Positions 46,356-56,254 of a stretch of 64,000 nt of DNA are shown here, piece by piece (position 1 is the first letter of the stretch; each line of letters begins with the position of its first letter). A program made the position numbers and the translations under genes. The DNA comes from Phyllobacterium sp. OV277 (GTDB lineage Bacteria > Pseudomonadota > Alphaproteobacteria > Rhizobiales > Rhizobiaceae): contig NZ_FNIY01000001.1 in assembly GCF_900104355.1 (NCBI RefSeq), forward strand, positions 434,001-498,000. Reading direction: 5' to 3'. The notes under the pieces were generated by a model. That model did no database searches. It was not told where the DNA came from and saw nothing but the letters and a program-made list of their open reading frames with translations.

Positions 46356-47646
46356 GCGCTATGCGCAGCGGCATGAACAAAGGCTTGCCCTTGCGCCCGC
46401 TCTGCGCCTTCACGGCTTCGGTCCACTCTTTCCAGGTCTCGCGGCTCCACGGCTCCTGTGGCAGGAGATCGAACGCGGCAACAACAAAGTCGCGATCCTC
46501 TGCGGCCAGAGGCTCGTCACCAACAGGGCCGTCCTGAACGATCTTCCACCAGAGCGCCGCATCGGCAACACGGGTAAGGTTGCCGCGCACCGCCAGCCAG
46601 AAAGCTTCAGCCTTATCGCCGGTGATACCCATCTCCTGCAGACGGTCCTTTGCGACTTCAAATGGCATCGCATGGATGATCGTGCGGTTGAGCGTATCAA
46701 GTTCCGCCGGATCAAATTTCGAGGATGATTTCGACGTGGCTTTCGGATCGAATATTGCGGCAAGCGTCGCCATATCGGGCATCGCCACCACATTTTCGGA
46801 AGTGCCGGTCAAAACGGCAAGGCTAACGACAGCCATTGGCTCGTATCCATCGCGCCGCAGACTGCCAACGGACAAAGCGCCAGTCCGTTTGGAAAGCCCC
46901 TCGCCCGAAACGGTGGTCAGCAGATTGTGATGGCCAAGTTCTGGCGCCTTCGCGCCCAGCGCTTCGAAAATCGAGATTTGCACACCGCTATTGGTGACAT
47001 GATCATCGCCGCGAATGATGTGCGTGATACCCATGTCGATATCATCGACCACCGAAGTCAGCGTATAGAGATAGGTGCCGTCCTCGCGGATCAGCACCGG
47101 ATCGGAAAGCGATGAAAGATCAACATGCTCAGGCCCGCGCACAATGTCGTCCCATTCGACAATGGTACGCTCAGGCGCAAACGGATCGCTTTTGAAGTTC
47201 GGCAGGAGAAAACGCCAGTGCGGGCGGTGGCCTTCCGCTTCCAGCTTCGCCCGGTCTTCCGCCGTCAGCTTCAGCGCATCCCGGCCATAGACAGGTGGCA
47301 AACGGCGTGCAAGCCGCAGCTTTCGCTTGCGTTCCAGCTCTTCCGCTGTCTCGTAGCAGGGGTAAAGCACACCCGATGCCTTCATCTTCTCGACCGCCGC
47401 ATCATAGAAGGCAAAGCGTTTTGACTGGTACTCGACCCGAACAGGCTTGATACCCAGCCATGCAATGTCAGCAGCTGTAGCTTCGGCATATTCAGTCTTC
47501 GAACGCTCCACGTCGGTATCGTCAAAGCGCAAGATCAATTGGCCATTGTTCTTCAGCGCAAACAGCCAGTTGAACAGGGCTGTGCGGGTGTTGCCAATGT
47601 GAATATAGCCGGTCGGAGATGGTGCAAAACGGACGGTAATGGTCAT
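46273..47646 (-). CDS. gltX: Glutamate--tRNA ligase
   Basis: A 457-residue class I synthetase. [20 protein letters not shown] is the HIGH-region motif (HIGN) and [12 protein letters not shown] the KMSKS equivalent (LSKR). The anticodon-binding C-terminal domain ends [20 protein letters not shown]. Rhizobiales usually carry two gltX copies; whether this one is discriminating or also charges tRNA-Gln cannot be judged from sequence alone. Length is normal. The 3' end overlaps the DUF2865 gene by 83 bases on the other strand. A 0.5 kb repeat-filled gap lies upstream. Confidence 0.95.
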   Translation of the reverse strand: MTITVRFAPSPTGYIHIGNTRTALFNWLFALKNNGQLILRFDDTDVERSKTEYAEATAADIAWLGIKPVRVEYQSKRFAFYDAAVEKMKASGVLYPCYETAEELERKRKLRLARRLPPVYGRDALKLTAEDRAKLEAEGHRPHWRFLLPNFKSDPFAPERTIVEWDDIVRGPEHVDLSSLSDPVLIREDGTYLYTLTSVVDDIDMGITHIIRGDDHVTNSGVQISIFEALGAKAPELGHHNLLTTVSGEGLSKRTGALSVGSLRRDGYEPMAVVSLAVLTGTSENVVAMPDMATLAAIFDPKATSKSSSKFDPAELDTLNRTIIHAMPFEVAKDRLQEMGITGDKAEAFWLAVRGNLTRVADAALWWKIVQDGPVGDEPLAAEDRDFVVAAFDLLPQEPWSRETWKEWTEAVKAQSGRKGKPLFMPLRIALTGLASGPELADLLLLLGREGTLARRP

Positions 47647-47720
47647 GCCTCGGGCATATCGGAACGAGGCGTGAAGATCAATATGTTCAAATTGAATGGG
47701 GTCGTTGCGGGACTATCGTG

Positions 47721-47882
47721 TGTGGTTCGTGGGTGGTGGTTCATGGTTCGTGGTTCGACAAGCTCACCATGAGGGGCTTGGGTGGATGCAACGATAATCG
47801 CAAGGATCGCAGATCACAAAGCTTGCAGAACTTGGCTCCCTTTCATCACCCCTCTCCCTCATGGTGAGCTTGTCGAACCACG
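47721..47882. repeat. Family B palindromic element (gltX/ABC gap, copy 1)
   Basis: Left end TGTGGTTCGTG with TGGTTCGACAAGCTCACCATG; interior GATGCAACGATAATCGCAAGG and GCAGAACTTGGCTCCC; right end CCTCATGGTGAGCTTGTCGAACC. The 5' gap of gltX before it contains the gltX promoter but no gene. Confidence 0.75.
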
Positions 47883-47930
47883 CGGTATGGTTCTGCAAAC
47901 CTTGTAGGAAGATTAGAAGGAGCAGCAACA

Positions 47931-48129
47931 TGGTTCGTGGTCCGTGGTTCGACAGGCTCACCATGAGGGGCTTGGGTGGATGCAAGGGAGTCAAGCTCTG
48001 CAACGTTGGCGATTAGCGTTACAGCACCCCTCTCCCTCATGGTGAGCTTGTCGAACCACGAACCACGAACCACGAACCACGAACCACGAACCACGAACCA
48101 CGAACCACGAACCACGAACCACGCACCAC
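47931..48129. repeat. Family B palindromic element (gltX/ABC gap, copy 2)
   Basis: Left end TGGTTCGTGG and TGGTTCGACAGGCTCACCATG; right end CCTCATGGTGAGCTTGTCGAACC. The interior is shorter and partly different (GATGCAAGGGAGTCAAGCTC). Its right end runs straight into the long heptamer array. Confidence 0.75.
48053..48129. repeat. Heptanucleotide tandem array (GAACCAC)10
   Basis: Ten perfect GAACCAC units occupy 48053-48122, and an eleventh (GCACCAC) has one change. It begins within the right end of the adjacent family B element and ends 55 bases before the ABC exporter stop. A 7-base unit is prone to copy-number slippage; it is non-coding. Confidence 0.92.
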
Positions 48130-48184
48130 TCACCTTTTACAACCTCCCCGCCGAGCTAAAACCCGGCGAGGAGAAACCACTCTA

Positions 48185-49999
48185 TCAGTCATCCGCCAGA
48201 ACGAGACCCTTGGTCAACTCCAGAGCCTGCCGTTCGAACAGGCTGCGGTAGATCCCGCCATTCAGGCGGATCAGCGCTTCATGGTTGCCCTCTTCCGCGA
48301 TCTGGCCGTGGCTGAACACCAGCAGCCGGTCAAGCGCCCGCACCGTGGACAGTCGGTGAGCAATCACCAATGTCGTCCGGCCCAGCATCAGCCGTTCCAT
48401 CGCCTGCTGGATCAGCACTTCCGATTCGGAATCAAGGCTCGATGTTGCCTCGTCCAGAATCAGAACCGGAGCATCCGCAAGGAAAGCCCGGGCGATGGCC
48501 ACACGCTGGCGTTCACCACCGGAGAGTTTGACACCGCGTTCGCCCACCAATGTGCCATACCCCTTCGGCAGAGCCATAATGAAGTCATGCGCACTGGCTT
48601 GCCGAGCCGCTTCCTCGATCTCGCTTTGCGTGGCTGATGGCCGCGCATAGGCGATGTTCTCGGCCAGCGTCCGGTGGAACAGGATCGGCTCCTGCTGCAC
48701 GATGGCAATCTGCTGGCGCAGGGATGCCTGTGTAACCGAGGCAATGTCCTGACCATCAATCAGGATCTGCCCCGCCTTCACATCGTGCAGACGCTGGATC
48801 AACTTGACGAACGTGGTCTTGCCCGAGCCGGAATGGCCGACAAGACCAACCCGCTCGCCTGCCCGGATCGTTACCGAGAACCGGTCATAAAGCGGTGCCC
48901 GATGTGCCCCGTAGTGGAACGTCACATTGTCGAAGACGATCTTGCCATTGGTGATCTGGATCGGCTTTGCGTCGGACCGGTCATCAATGCCAAGCGGCTG
49001 ACTCTGGATGTCAACCAGCTCTTCCATGTCGTTGATCGAACGCTGCAAATTGCGGATGTGCATACCGACTTCGCGCAGGTAGCCCTGCAGGATGAAGAAC
49101 GATGTCAGCACGAAGGTGATATCACCCGCACTTGCCTGCCCCTTCGACCATAACCACAGGGCAAAGCCGATGACCGCCGCCCGCAGAATGAGCAGCATCG
49201 AACCCTGTGTGGTGCCGTTGCGGGTCCCGCGAATCCACGTCCGCCGTGTCCGATCCTGCCACTTGGACAGAACCTTCTGCAAACGTGCATCCTCGCGCTT
49301 TTCCGCGCCGAAGCCCTTCACAACCATGTTGCAGCTGACCGCATCAGCCAGCGAACCGCCGAGCTTGGTGTCCCAGCGATTGGCAAGGCTTGCCATCGGC
49401 GCAACATAGCCAAGCGACATCAGGACCGTGACACTGACGAAAACAAGCGATCCCAGACCGATAATGACGCCCATCATTGGCCAGTACCAGGCCATCAGCA
49501 CTGTCGAGCCGACAAGCATGACGACAGACGGAAACAGCGCCAGCAAGAGCGTATCGTTGAGCAGATCAAGCGCCCACATGCCGCGCGTGATCTTGCGCAC
49601 GGTCGAGCCGGCAAAGCTGTTGGCATGCCAATCGGTCGAGAACCGCTGAACGCGGAAGAATGCCCCGGATGCGATATCCGACATCGTCTTCAACGTCAGT
49701 TGAACAATCGCCATGAAGGTGATGTGTCGCAGGATGATCGCCCCCAGTGACAAGGCAATGAGGGTCGAGAACGCCGCCATTGCGGCATCCCAGACAACGG
49801 TTTCCGTTGCCGCGCCATTGACCACCGCGTCAACCAGCCGCCCGGAATAGAGCGGTGTCAACACGTCGGCCAGCGTCGAAATCAACACTGCACCAAGAAT
49901 AAGGGCCACGCGCACCGGCTGTTTTTGCCAGTGAACCCAAGTGAATCCGAGAACGCTGCGGAAAGCTCCGCCGCGCAAGGCTATACGTAAAAATGCCAT
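48185..49999 (-). CDS. ABC exporter, fused permease and ATPase
   Basis: A 604-residue half-transporter, expected to work as a homodimer. Six transmembrane helices occupy about 20-320, and the nucleotide-binding domain the rest: Walker A LVGHSGSGKTTF, Q-loop QQEPILF, signature KLSGGERQRVAIARAF, Walker B VLILDEATSSLD and H-loop VIAHRLSTV. It is typical of multidrug/lipid exporters (MsbA/MdlB-like). The start at 49999 (MAFLRIALRGG) is favoured over a TTG six codons upstream. The substrate is unknown, and there are no partner genes. Confidence 0.9.
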   Translation of the reverse strand: MAFLRIALRGGAFRSVLGFTWVHWQKQPVRVALILGAVLISTLADVLTPLYSGRLVDAVVNGAATETVVWDAAMAAFSTLIALSLGAIILRHITFMAIVQLTLKTMSDIASGAFFRVQRFSTDWHANSFAGSTVRKITRGMWALDLLNDTLLLALFPSVVMLVGSTVLMAWYWPMMGVIIGLGSLVFVSVTVLMSLGYVAPMASLANRWDTKLGGSLADAVSCNMVVKGFGAEKREDARLQKVLSKWQDRTRRTWIRGTRNGTTQGSMLLILRAAVIGFALWLWSKGQASAGDITFVLTSFFILQGYLREVGMHIRNLQRSINDMEELVDIQSQPLGIDDRSDAKPIQITNGKIVFDNVTFHYGAHRAPLYDRFSVTIRAGERVGLVGHSGSGKTTFVKLIQRLHDVKAGQILIDGQDIASVTQASLRQQIAIVQQEPILFHRTLAENIAYARPSATQSEIEEAARQASAHDFIMALPKGYGTLVGERGVKLSGGERQRVAIARAFLADAPVLILDEATSSLDSESEVLIQQAMERLMLGRTTLVIAHRLSTVRALDRLLVFSHGQIAEEGNHEALIRLNGGIYRSLFERQALELTKGLVLADD

Positions 50000-50406
50000 G
50001 ACAATCGTCCGGTGCAAAACACACCGGCCTCATAATAAATTTCAGACGAGAATGCCGCGTAACGGTATCAGGGACTCAATACGGCATATTTGGTTTGGCG
50101 ACTTGCCTGAATACAGGAAAGGCCAAGGTCGGCGATGATAGTTCTTGACCGGTGAAGTCAATTGAAAAGCCATCAGGGCTTTTCATCATCACATGTCAGG
50201 AACGGACGCCGCCCCGAGGGGACATTGAAAAAGCTGCCATTCTAAACCTCCCGGGCATGATTGCCGGAATGTTGGCTTATAGGTGAATCGCACCGGGTCG
50301 CCAAGCGCCTGTTTTTGTGCAGGTGTTTTTGGAGAATGGGTGCGGCGCGATTGCAACACTAGACTTTGGTCGCAGGTTTTACGCTCTCAAATTGGGCTGC
50401 AATGAC
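50000..50406. other. Gene-free stretch between the ABC exporter and family B copy
   Basis: Contains a perfect hairpin GAAAAGCC-ATCAG-GGCTTTTC (50164-50184) and CGCCTG...CAGGTG followed by TTTTT (about 50306-50333). Both are terminator-like on the plus strand although no plus-strand gene is visible upstream. A small untranslated RNA is conceivable but not demonstrable. No coding frame is convincing. Confidence 0.4.
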
Positions 50407-50581
50407 GTGGTTCGTGGTTCGACAAGCTCACCATGAGGGGCTTGGGTGGATGCAACGATAATCGCAGAGATTGCAGGTCATAAAGGTTGCAGAACTTGGC
50501 TCCCTTACATCACCCCTCTCCTCATCCTGAGCCTGTCGAAGGGCCTCATGGTGAGCTTGTCGAACCACGAACCACGAACCC
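50407..50581. repeat. Family B palindromic element upstream of the nadE 3' end
   Basis: GTGGTTCGTGGTTCGACAAG at the left; interior GATGCAACGATAATCGCAGAG and GCAGAACTTGGCTCCC; right end CCTCATGGTGAGCTTGTCG with two heptamers. Near 50522 an extra CATCCTGAGCCTGTCGAAGG, a common proteobacterial REP word, is embedded. Confidence 0.75.
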
Positions 50582-50606
50582 CATCATTGCAGATATAAAT
50601 CTAAGA

Positions 50607-52298
50607 CTAACTCCGATCCCTGAACCTGTTGGTAATCGGATAACGTCGGTCACGACCGAAATTCTTGCGCGTCACCTTCACACCCGGCGCTGACTGGCGA
50701 CGCTTATATTCGGCGAGATAAAGCAGATGTTCGATCCGCTCGACCGTCTTGCGCTCATGTCCGCGCTCGACGATTTCATCCACGCCCATCTCGTTCTCAA
50801 CCAGACATTCGAGAATATCATCGAGCACCGGATAGGGCGGCAGCGAATCCTGATCCGTCTGGTTTTCACGCAGTTCGGCTGAAGGGGCTTTGTTGATGAT
50901 ATTTTCCGGGATCACCACGCCGGATGGGCCAAGACCACCCGCCGGAACGTTTTTGTTGCGCCATTCTGACATGGCGTAGACCTGCATCTTGTAGATATCC
51001 TTGATCGGATTGTAGCCGCCGTTCATGTCGCCATAGAGGGTGGCATAGCCCACCGACATTTCCGACTTGTTGCCCGTGGTGACAACCATGGAGCCGAACT
51101 TGTTGGAGATGGCCATCAGGATCGTGCCACGCGCGCGGCTTTGCAGGTTTTCCTCGGTAATGCCTTGTTTGGTGCCCTCGAATGTTGGCCCAAGCGCTTT
51201 CAAAAAGCCCTCGACAGGCTCGAAAATCGGCACGATATCGTAGCGGCAGCCAAGCGCCTTGGCGCAATCTTCGGCATCCTTCAGCGAATCCTTTGACGTA
51301 TAGGTGTAGGGCATCATGACCGCACGCAGCCGCTCTTCACCCAGCGCATCGACGGCCAGAGCCGCGCAGATCGCCGAGTCGATACCGCCGGAAAGGCCGA
51401 GCACCACATCCTTGAAGCCGTTCTTGTTGACATAATCGCGCAGCCCCAGCAGGCAGGCGCGATACTGCGCTTCCTCACCTTCAGGGATTTTCGACATGGG
51501 GCCTTCCGAGCAGGACCACCCGCCCTCGCCCCGCCGCCATGTGGTGACAATCAGCTGTTCCTCGAACTGCGACATCTGGAAAGCGATGCTCTTGTCCGCA
51601 TTGAAGGCAAAGGATGCGCCGTCGAAAATCAGATCGTCCTGACCGCCCAGCTGATTGGCAAAAATCAGCGGCAGGCCGGTCTCGATCACCTGACGCAACA
51701 CGACCTGATGGCGCACATCCACCTTGCCATTGTAATAGGGGGAGCCATTGGGAACACACAGGATTTCCGCCCCGCTCTCGGCCAGCGTCTCGCAGACACC
51801 GAGATCGCCCCAGATATCCTCGCAGATCGGAATGCCGATGCGGATACCGCGGAAATTCACTGGTCCCGGCATTGGCCCCTGCTGAAACACGCGCTTTTCA
51901 TCAAATTCGCCGTAATTTGGCAAATCAACCTTGAAGCGCTCCGCAATCACCTTGCCACCATCCAGCAGCAGAGCAGAATTGTGCAACCCGCTTTCACGCC
52001 GCAGCGGTGTGCCGATGATGACACCGGGGCCACCATCCGATGTGTCAGCCGCGAATTCCTTGACGGCCTTTTCACAGGCTTCGATGAAGGCGGCTTTCAG
52101 CACCAGATCCTCAGGCGGATAGCCCGAAATGAACAGTTCCGTAAACAGCACAAGGTCAGCGCCCTGCCGCGCGGCATCGGCGCGGGCTTCGCGGGCTTTG
52201 GCCAGATTGCCCCTGATATCACCCAGAACAGGATTGAGCTGGGCGATGGCGATGCGGAGAATATCGGGAGTCACAGGATTTTTGCTCATATTGAACAT
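50607..52298 (-). CDS. nadE: Glutamine-dependent NAD+ synthetase
   Basis: A 563-residue two-domain enzyme converting deamido-NAD to NAD, using ammonia from glutamine. The N-terminal nitrilase domain has the triad Glu (LFTELFISGYPPEDL, about residue 54), Lys (RFKVDLPNYGEFDEKR) and Cys (IGIPICEDIWGD). The C-terminal synthetase has the ATP loop VLGLSGGIDSAICA and TTGNKSEMSVGYATLYGD. Length is normal. Two closely spaced starts (52298 and 52289) both lack a clear ribosome site. dgkA lies 78 bases upstream in the same direction. Confidence 0.95.
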   Translation of the reverse strand: MFNMSKNPVTPDILRIAIAQLNPVLGDIRGNLAKAREARADAARQGADLVLFTELFISGYPPEDLVLKAAFIEACEKAVKEFAADTSDGGPGVIIGTPLRRESGLHNSALLLDGGKVIAERFKVDLPNYGEFDEKRVFQQGPMPGPVNFRGIRIGIPICEDIWGDLGVCETLAESGAEILCVPNGSPYYNGKVDVRHQVVLRQVIETGLPLIFANQLGGQDDLIFDGASFAFNADKSIAFQMSQFEEQLIVTTWRRGEGGWSCSEGPMSKIPEGEEAQYRACLLGLRDYVNKNGFKDVVLGLSGGIDSAICAALAVDALGEERLRAVMMPYTYTSKDSLKDAEDCAKALGCRYDIVPIFEPVEGFLKALGPTFEGTKQGITEENLQSRARGTILMAISNKFGSMVVTTGNKSEMSVGYATLYGDMNGGYNPIKDIYKMQVYAMSEWRNKNVPAGGLGPSGVVIPENIINKAPSAELRENQTDQDSLPPYPVLDDILECLVENEMGVDEIVERGHERKTVERIEHLLYLAEYKRRQSAPGVKVTRKNFGRDRRYPITNRFRDRS

Positions 52299-52376
52299 AT
52301 ATCGTTTCGCTGGATGTTAAACAAGAGCCCGGAGCAAATTTGCCGCAGAGACAAAAGCTGCTCCGGCGACTCGGCT

Positions 52377-52727
52377 TCAGGCAATAAACACGGTCCACAC
52401 CGTATAGAACCAGACGGTTGCCACAAGAACAACCGAGATCAATACGGCAAGTGAGCCGCAATCCTTGGCGATCTGGATGTCCCGCTGGAAATCGCGCGAT
52501 ACGGCGTTACAGGCGGCTTCAATGCCGGTATTTAGCACCTCAATCATGATCAGGAACAGCATCGAACCTGTCAGCGCCAGAAAGGAAAGCAGCGAGGGGG
52601 CAATGGCTGCGGCAACAGGAACTGAAAGGATAAACAGGATCAGTTCCTGCTGAACTGCCTTTTCATGCACCGCCAGATGCCTGAGCGCGCGCATGGAATT
52701 GACGAATGCCAATAATAGCCGCTGCAT
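52377..52727 (-). CDS. dgkA: Diacylglycerol kinase
   Basis: A 116-residue, three-helix integral membrane kinase that phosphorylates diacylglycerol to phosphatidic acid. The signature MIEVLNTGIEAACNAV contains the catalytic glutamates, and IQIAKDCGSLAVLISV the conserved lysine-aspartate segment. Length is typical of DgkA/UdpK. It may recycle diacylglycerol from membrane-derived glucan or lipid modification. It lies upstream of nadE in the same direction, possibly a short operon. Confidence 0.93.
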   Translation of the reverse strand: MQRLLLAFVNSMRALRHLAVHEKAVQQELILFILSVPVAAAIAPSLLSFLALTGSMLFLIMIEVLNTGIEAACNAVSRDFQRDIQIAKDCGSLAVLISVVLVATVWFYTVWTVFIA

Positions 52728-52849
52728 GGTCCGCTCTCGTCCTTCCCGTAAACGGCAGCTATAAGGCCAGATCAGGCGGCGTCAATCCTTCTCGTGCAAG
52801 TTTGGCCTTCACGCGCAGTTTGGGCTTCAGGGACGGTTTGGGGTCGTGT

Positions 52850-53269
52850 TCAGTCGCCAGCGACCACAACACCGCCGCCACTCGCCACATATTTCGGCAA
52901 GCCGTCCTGAATGTCGTAATAGTCGCCCTTGTCACCAACGAAGATATGCACTTCGCCTTGCAGATTTGTCGGCTTGTCGAACGACCCTGCCATCACCGAG
53001 ATGTAATCGAGATCATGATGTTTCCAGAACATCACCGAGCCGCAATTCTTGCAGAAACCGCGCGCCGCATATTCGCTGGCCGCGTACCATTTGATGTGTT
53101 CTTCACCTGTAATGGTAATGGCGTCATTTTGAACATTGGTTGCCGCATAGAAATGGCCTGACTGTTTGCGGCACTGGGAGCAATGGCAATAAACAATCCC
53201 GCGCAGCTCACCGCGCGTCTTGAAGCGGATAGCGCCACACAGACATGATCCACTATGCAATTCCGACAT
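52850..53269 (-). CDS. GFA-family zinc protein (CENP-V/GFA domain)
   Basis: A 139-residue beta-tent protein. Zinc ligands are seen in GSCLCGAIRF, YCHCSQCRKQSG and FCKNCGSVMFW, giving the seven-cysteine pattern of the family. The family was named for S-hydroxymethylglutathione formation from formaldehyde, but most members have no proven reaction. It stands between nhaA and dgkA, with nothing that defines its role. Confidence 0.88.
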   Translation of the reverse strand: MSELHSGSCLCGAIRFKTRGELRGIVYCHCSQCRKQSGHFYAATNVQNDAITITGEEHIKWYAASEYAARGFCKNCGSVMFWKHHDLDYISVMAGSFDKPTNLQGEVHIFVGDKGDYYDIQDGLPKYVASGGGVVVAGD

Positions 53270-53333
53270 CAGGACGGCCTCCCGTTCAACTCCGCAATAT
53301 TGTAGGTCCGCGCCCGTGTCTCGCCTTTCGCGA

Positions 53334-54521
53334 TCACGCCTTTGGCGACCGCGTCAACGACATGCGCAGAAGCGCAGCGCCAACAACGGCGGAAAGCAGC
53401 GACCCGAGCAGCACGCCCAGCTTTGTTTCATCCTGCAACAATGGCGAATTTGCGTATGCCAGAAGACCGATAAACAGGCTCATGGTGAAACCGATGCCGC
53501 AGAGGATCGAAACGCCATAAATCTGGAACCAGCTTGCCCCGGCGGGCCGTTCCGCCAGCTTGAGCTTGATGGCAAGGAACGCAAAGGCAAAAACGCCAAT
53601 CTGCTTGCCGATGAAAAGACCGGCTGCCACGCCAAGCGGCACGGGATCAGCAAGATTGGACAGTGATACGCCGCTGAAGGAAACACCGGCATTGGCAAAA
53701 CCGAAGATTGGCACGATGGCAAAGCCAACCCATGGCTGAATGGCATGCTCCAGCTTGAGAAGTGGCGATTCGACCGCCCCGCTCTCTTCTTTGGCGCCGC
53801 GCATTGGAATGGTCAGGGCGAGGAGCACACCGGCAATCGTCGCGTGGATGCCCGACTTGAACACCAGAATCCACAGAATGACGCCCAGAACGAGATAGGC
53901 CCAGAGCCGCACCATGCCCATACGATTCATCGCCATCAGAATGATGAACACAGCCGCCGCGCCTGCGACAGCGGCAATATTCAACCCACCCGAATAGAAC
54001 AGCGCAATGATGATGACAGCACCGAGATCGTCGATAATGGCCAGCGCCGTCAGAAAAACCTTGAGCGACAGGGGAACGCGCGAGCCAAGCAGCGAGAGAA
54101 CGCCAAGCGAAAAGGCGATATCGGTAGCCGAGGGAATGGCCCAGCCGCGTGCCGTTTCACCGCCACTGTTGAAGGCAAGAAAGATCAGTGCCGGAACAAC
54201 CATGCCGCCGACCGCCGCAAAACCCGGCAATGCGCGGCGTGACCAGTTGGAAAGCTGGCCACTGATCATTTCACGTTTGATTTCGAGCCCCACCAGCAGG
54301 AAGAACACGGCCATCAGCGCATCATTCACCCAATGGAGAATGCTCAAACCGCCAATATAAGTCTTCAGAAGACCAAAATAGCCATCACTGAGGGGTGAGT
54401 TGGCAATGATCAGCGCCAATGCCGCCACCACCATCAGAATGATGCCACCAGAGGCCTCGCTCTCAATGAAGGAACGGAAAGACGATGTCAGGCGGATTCG
54501 GCGCGAAGGATTTGTGGTCAT
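53334..54521 (-). CDS. nhaA: Na+/H+ antiporter NhaA
   Basis: A 395-residue inner-membrane antiporter with about 12 helices, exporting Na+ or Li+ in exchange for protons. The unwound-helix aspartates are in [11 protein letters not shown] and [12 protein letters not shown] (the Asp-Asp ion site). [14 protein letters not shown] and [15 protein letters not shown] are family signatures. The start at 54521 (MTTNPSRR) has AGGG upstream; the longer frame to 54614 adds 31 residues without support. Confidence 0.94.
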   Translation of the reverse strand: MTTNPSRRIRLTSSFRSFIESEASGGIILMVVAALALIIANSPLSDGYFGLLKTYIGGLSILHWVNDALMAVFFLLVGLEIKREMISGQLSNWSRRALPGFAAVGGMVVPALIFLAFNSGGETARGWAIPSATDIAFSLGVLSLLGSRVPLSLKVFLTALAIIDDLGAVIIIALFYSGGLNIAAVAGAAAVFIILMAMNRMGMVRLWAYLVLGVILWILVFKSGIHATIAGVLLALTIPMRGAKEESGAVESPLLKLEHAIQPWVGFAIVPIFGFANAGVSFSGVSLSNLADPVPLGVAAGLFIGKQIGVFAFAFLAIKLKLAERPAGASWFQIYGVSILCGIGFTMSLFIGLLAYANSPLLQDETKLGVLLGSLLSAVVGAALLRMSLTRSPKA

Positions 54522-54617
54522 AAACCCTTGATAGAATCCATAGACACAAAATTCCAGCCAAAACGGGCGGATGTTCTGACAGATGTGTGATCTGCCCAAA
54601 GTTGTTACCCGCAAAAC

Positions 54618-54645
54618 AAAGGGCGACCCGAAAGGCCGCCCTTTT
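54618..54645 (-). terminator. Hairpin after the DAHP synthase gene
   Basis: AAAGGGCG (54618-54625) and CGCCCTTT (54637-54644) pair around CGAAA-containing loop sequence. T-rich tracts follow on both strands, so it can end the synthase transcript running leftward. Confidence 0.75.
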
Positions 54646-54667
54646 ATTTATCAATAGTGTCAGCGTA

Positions 54668-56047
54668 TCAGCCGTTGACAGCGATCTTCTGTGGATGAGC
54701 GTTGCGTTCCTTCTTGAGAAGTTCTGCAACGAGGAATGCCAGTTCCAGTGCCTGATCGGCATTGAGACGTGGATCGCAATGGGTGTGGTAACGGTCCGAC
54801 AGGTCTTCTGCCGAAATCGCCCGCGCACCGCCGGTGCATTCCGTGACGTTCTTGCCGGTCATTTCGATGTGGATGCCACCGGGATAGGTGCCTTCCGCGT
54901 GATGAACTGCAAAAAATCCTTCAACTTCCTTCAGAATACGGTCGAAAGGCCGTGTCTTGTAGCCATTGGCCGTGATCGTATTGCCATGCATCGGATCACA
55001 GGACCAGACCACATCGCGGCCTTCCTTCTGCACCGCGCGGATAAGCTTGGGCAGATGATCGCCGACCTTGTCATGGCCAAAACGGGCAATGAGGGTCAGA
55101 CGGCCAGCTTCGTTCTCCGGATTAAGCACATCGATCAGCTTGATGAGATCATCAGGCTCCAGTGAAGGACCACACTTGAGGCCAAGCGGGTTCTTGATGC
55201 CACGGCAATATTCCACATGGGCATGATCAGCCTGACGTGTGCGGTCGCCGATCCAGATCATGTGGCCAGACGTGCCGTACCAGTCACCGGAGGTTGAATC
55301 CACGCGGGTCAGCGCTTCTTCATAGCCAAGCAGCAAGCCTTCATGGCTGGTGTAGAAATCCGTCTCACGCAGCGTGTGGTTGGTTTCCGAAGTAATGCCA
55401 ACGGCGCGCATGAAATCCATCGTGTCGGAAATCGTGCGGGCCAAGGATTCATAACGTTCACCCTGTGGGCTGTCCGAAACGAAGCCAAGCATCCACTGGT
55501 GCACGTTTTCAAGGTTGGCATAACCACCCTGAGCGAAAGCGCGCAACAGGTTCAGCGTTGCGGCTGACTGGCGGTAAACCATTTCCTGACGGCTTGGATC
55601 GGGGATGCGGGCAGCTTCGGTGAATTCCGTGCCATTGATAATGTCACCGCGATATACGGGCAACTCAATACCACCAATGGTTTCCATATCCGCCGAACGT
55701 GGCTTGGCGAACTGACCAGCAATACGGCCAATCTTCACAACGGGCTGCGACGCACCAAAAGTCAGCACAACGGCCATTTGCAGAAACACGCGGAAAAAGT
55801 CGCGGATATTGTCCGCGCCATGCTCGGCAAAGCTCTCGGCGCAATCGCCGCCCTGCAGAAGAAAGCCCTGCCCTTTGGATACGGCTGCGAGCTGGCGCTT
55901 CAGCTTTCGCGCCTCACCTGCAAAAACGAGTGGCGGATAAGTGCGAAGACGGGCCTCGACATCGCTCACAGCTTGAGCGTCCGGATAGAAAGGAGCCTGT
56001 TTGATCGGCTTGTTTCTCCAGGAAGTCGGCGTCCAGTTCTTCGTCAT
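54668..56047 (-). CDS. Class II 3-deoxy-7-phosphoheptulonate (DAHP) synthase
   Basis: A 459-residue plant/mycobacterial-type DAHP synthase, first enzyme of the shikimate pathway, condensing PEP and erythrose 4-phosphate. [12 protein letters not shown] holds the metal-binding cysteine. [41 protein letters not shown] and [11 protein letters not shown] are the PEP and metal sites, and [18 protein letters not shown] the C-terminal signature. The start at 56047 has AGGTG six bases upstream, and the 53 codons above it are leader. Whether it is feedback-regulated by aromatic amino acids is not visible. Confidence 0.95.
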   Translation of the reverse strand: MTKNWTPTSWRNKPIKQAPFYPDAQAVSDVEARLRTYPPLVFAGEARKLKRQLAAVSKGQGFLLQGGDCAESFAEHGADNIRDFFRVFLQMAVVLTFGASQPVVKIGRIAGQFAKPRSADMETIGGIELPVYRGDIINGTEFTEAARIPDPSRQEMVYRQSAATLNLLRAFAQGGYANLENVHQWMLGFVSDSPQGERYESLARTISDTMDFMRAVGITSETNHTLRETDFYTSHEGLLLGYEEALTRVDSTSGDWYGTSGHMIWIGDRTRQADHAHVEYCRGIKNPLGLKCGPSLEPDDLIKLIDVLNPENEAGRLTLIARFGHDKVGDHLPKLIRAVQKEGRDVVWSCDPMHGNTITANGYKTRPFDRILKEVEGFFAVHHAEGTYPGGIHIEMTGKNVTECTGGARAISAEDLSDRYHTHCDPRLNADQALELAFLVAELLKKERNAHPQKIAVNG

Positions 56048-56222
56048 TATTGCACCTGTTTTCGATTGTCCGCACTGGTTAGTGATGGTTTGCGATTTCC
56101 GGTTGCTCCGGAAGGCGCTCATATAGTGGAAATATCCCCAATATACCAGTCCTATACCAATCCCGTTAAGGTTTGAGGCTGGAACGCGAAATCGAGATTG
56201 TCGCAAGCGCCATTTTGATTTA

Positions 56223-56239
56223 CGTTAACGTTAAAGTCA
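56223..56239. promoter_or_regulatory. Near-palindromic operator-like site before the hydrolase gene
   Basis: TTACGTTAACGTTAAAG centred on GTTAAC resembles the TTTACGTTAACGTAAA-type boxes bound by MerR-class regulators in Alphaproteobacteria, with one extra base in one arm. It sits about 20 bases before the hydrolase ATG. The regulator is unknown. Confidence 0.3.
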
Positions 56240-56254
56240 AAGTTGGAGCGACCA

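Noticed and set aside
48053-48129. CRISPR-like regular repetition
   Set aside because: Units are only seven bases with no spacers; it is a simple tandem repeat.
47846-48251. Frames rich in Val-Arg-Gly-Ser-Trp-Phe or Glu-Pro-Arg-Thr-Thr-Asn-His repeats near 48 kb
   Set aside because: They are the heptamer array read as codons; 7-base units give a 7-residue peptide repeat in every frame.
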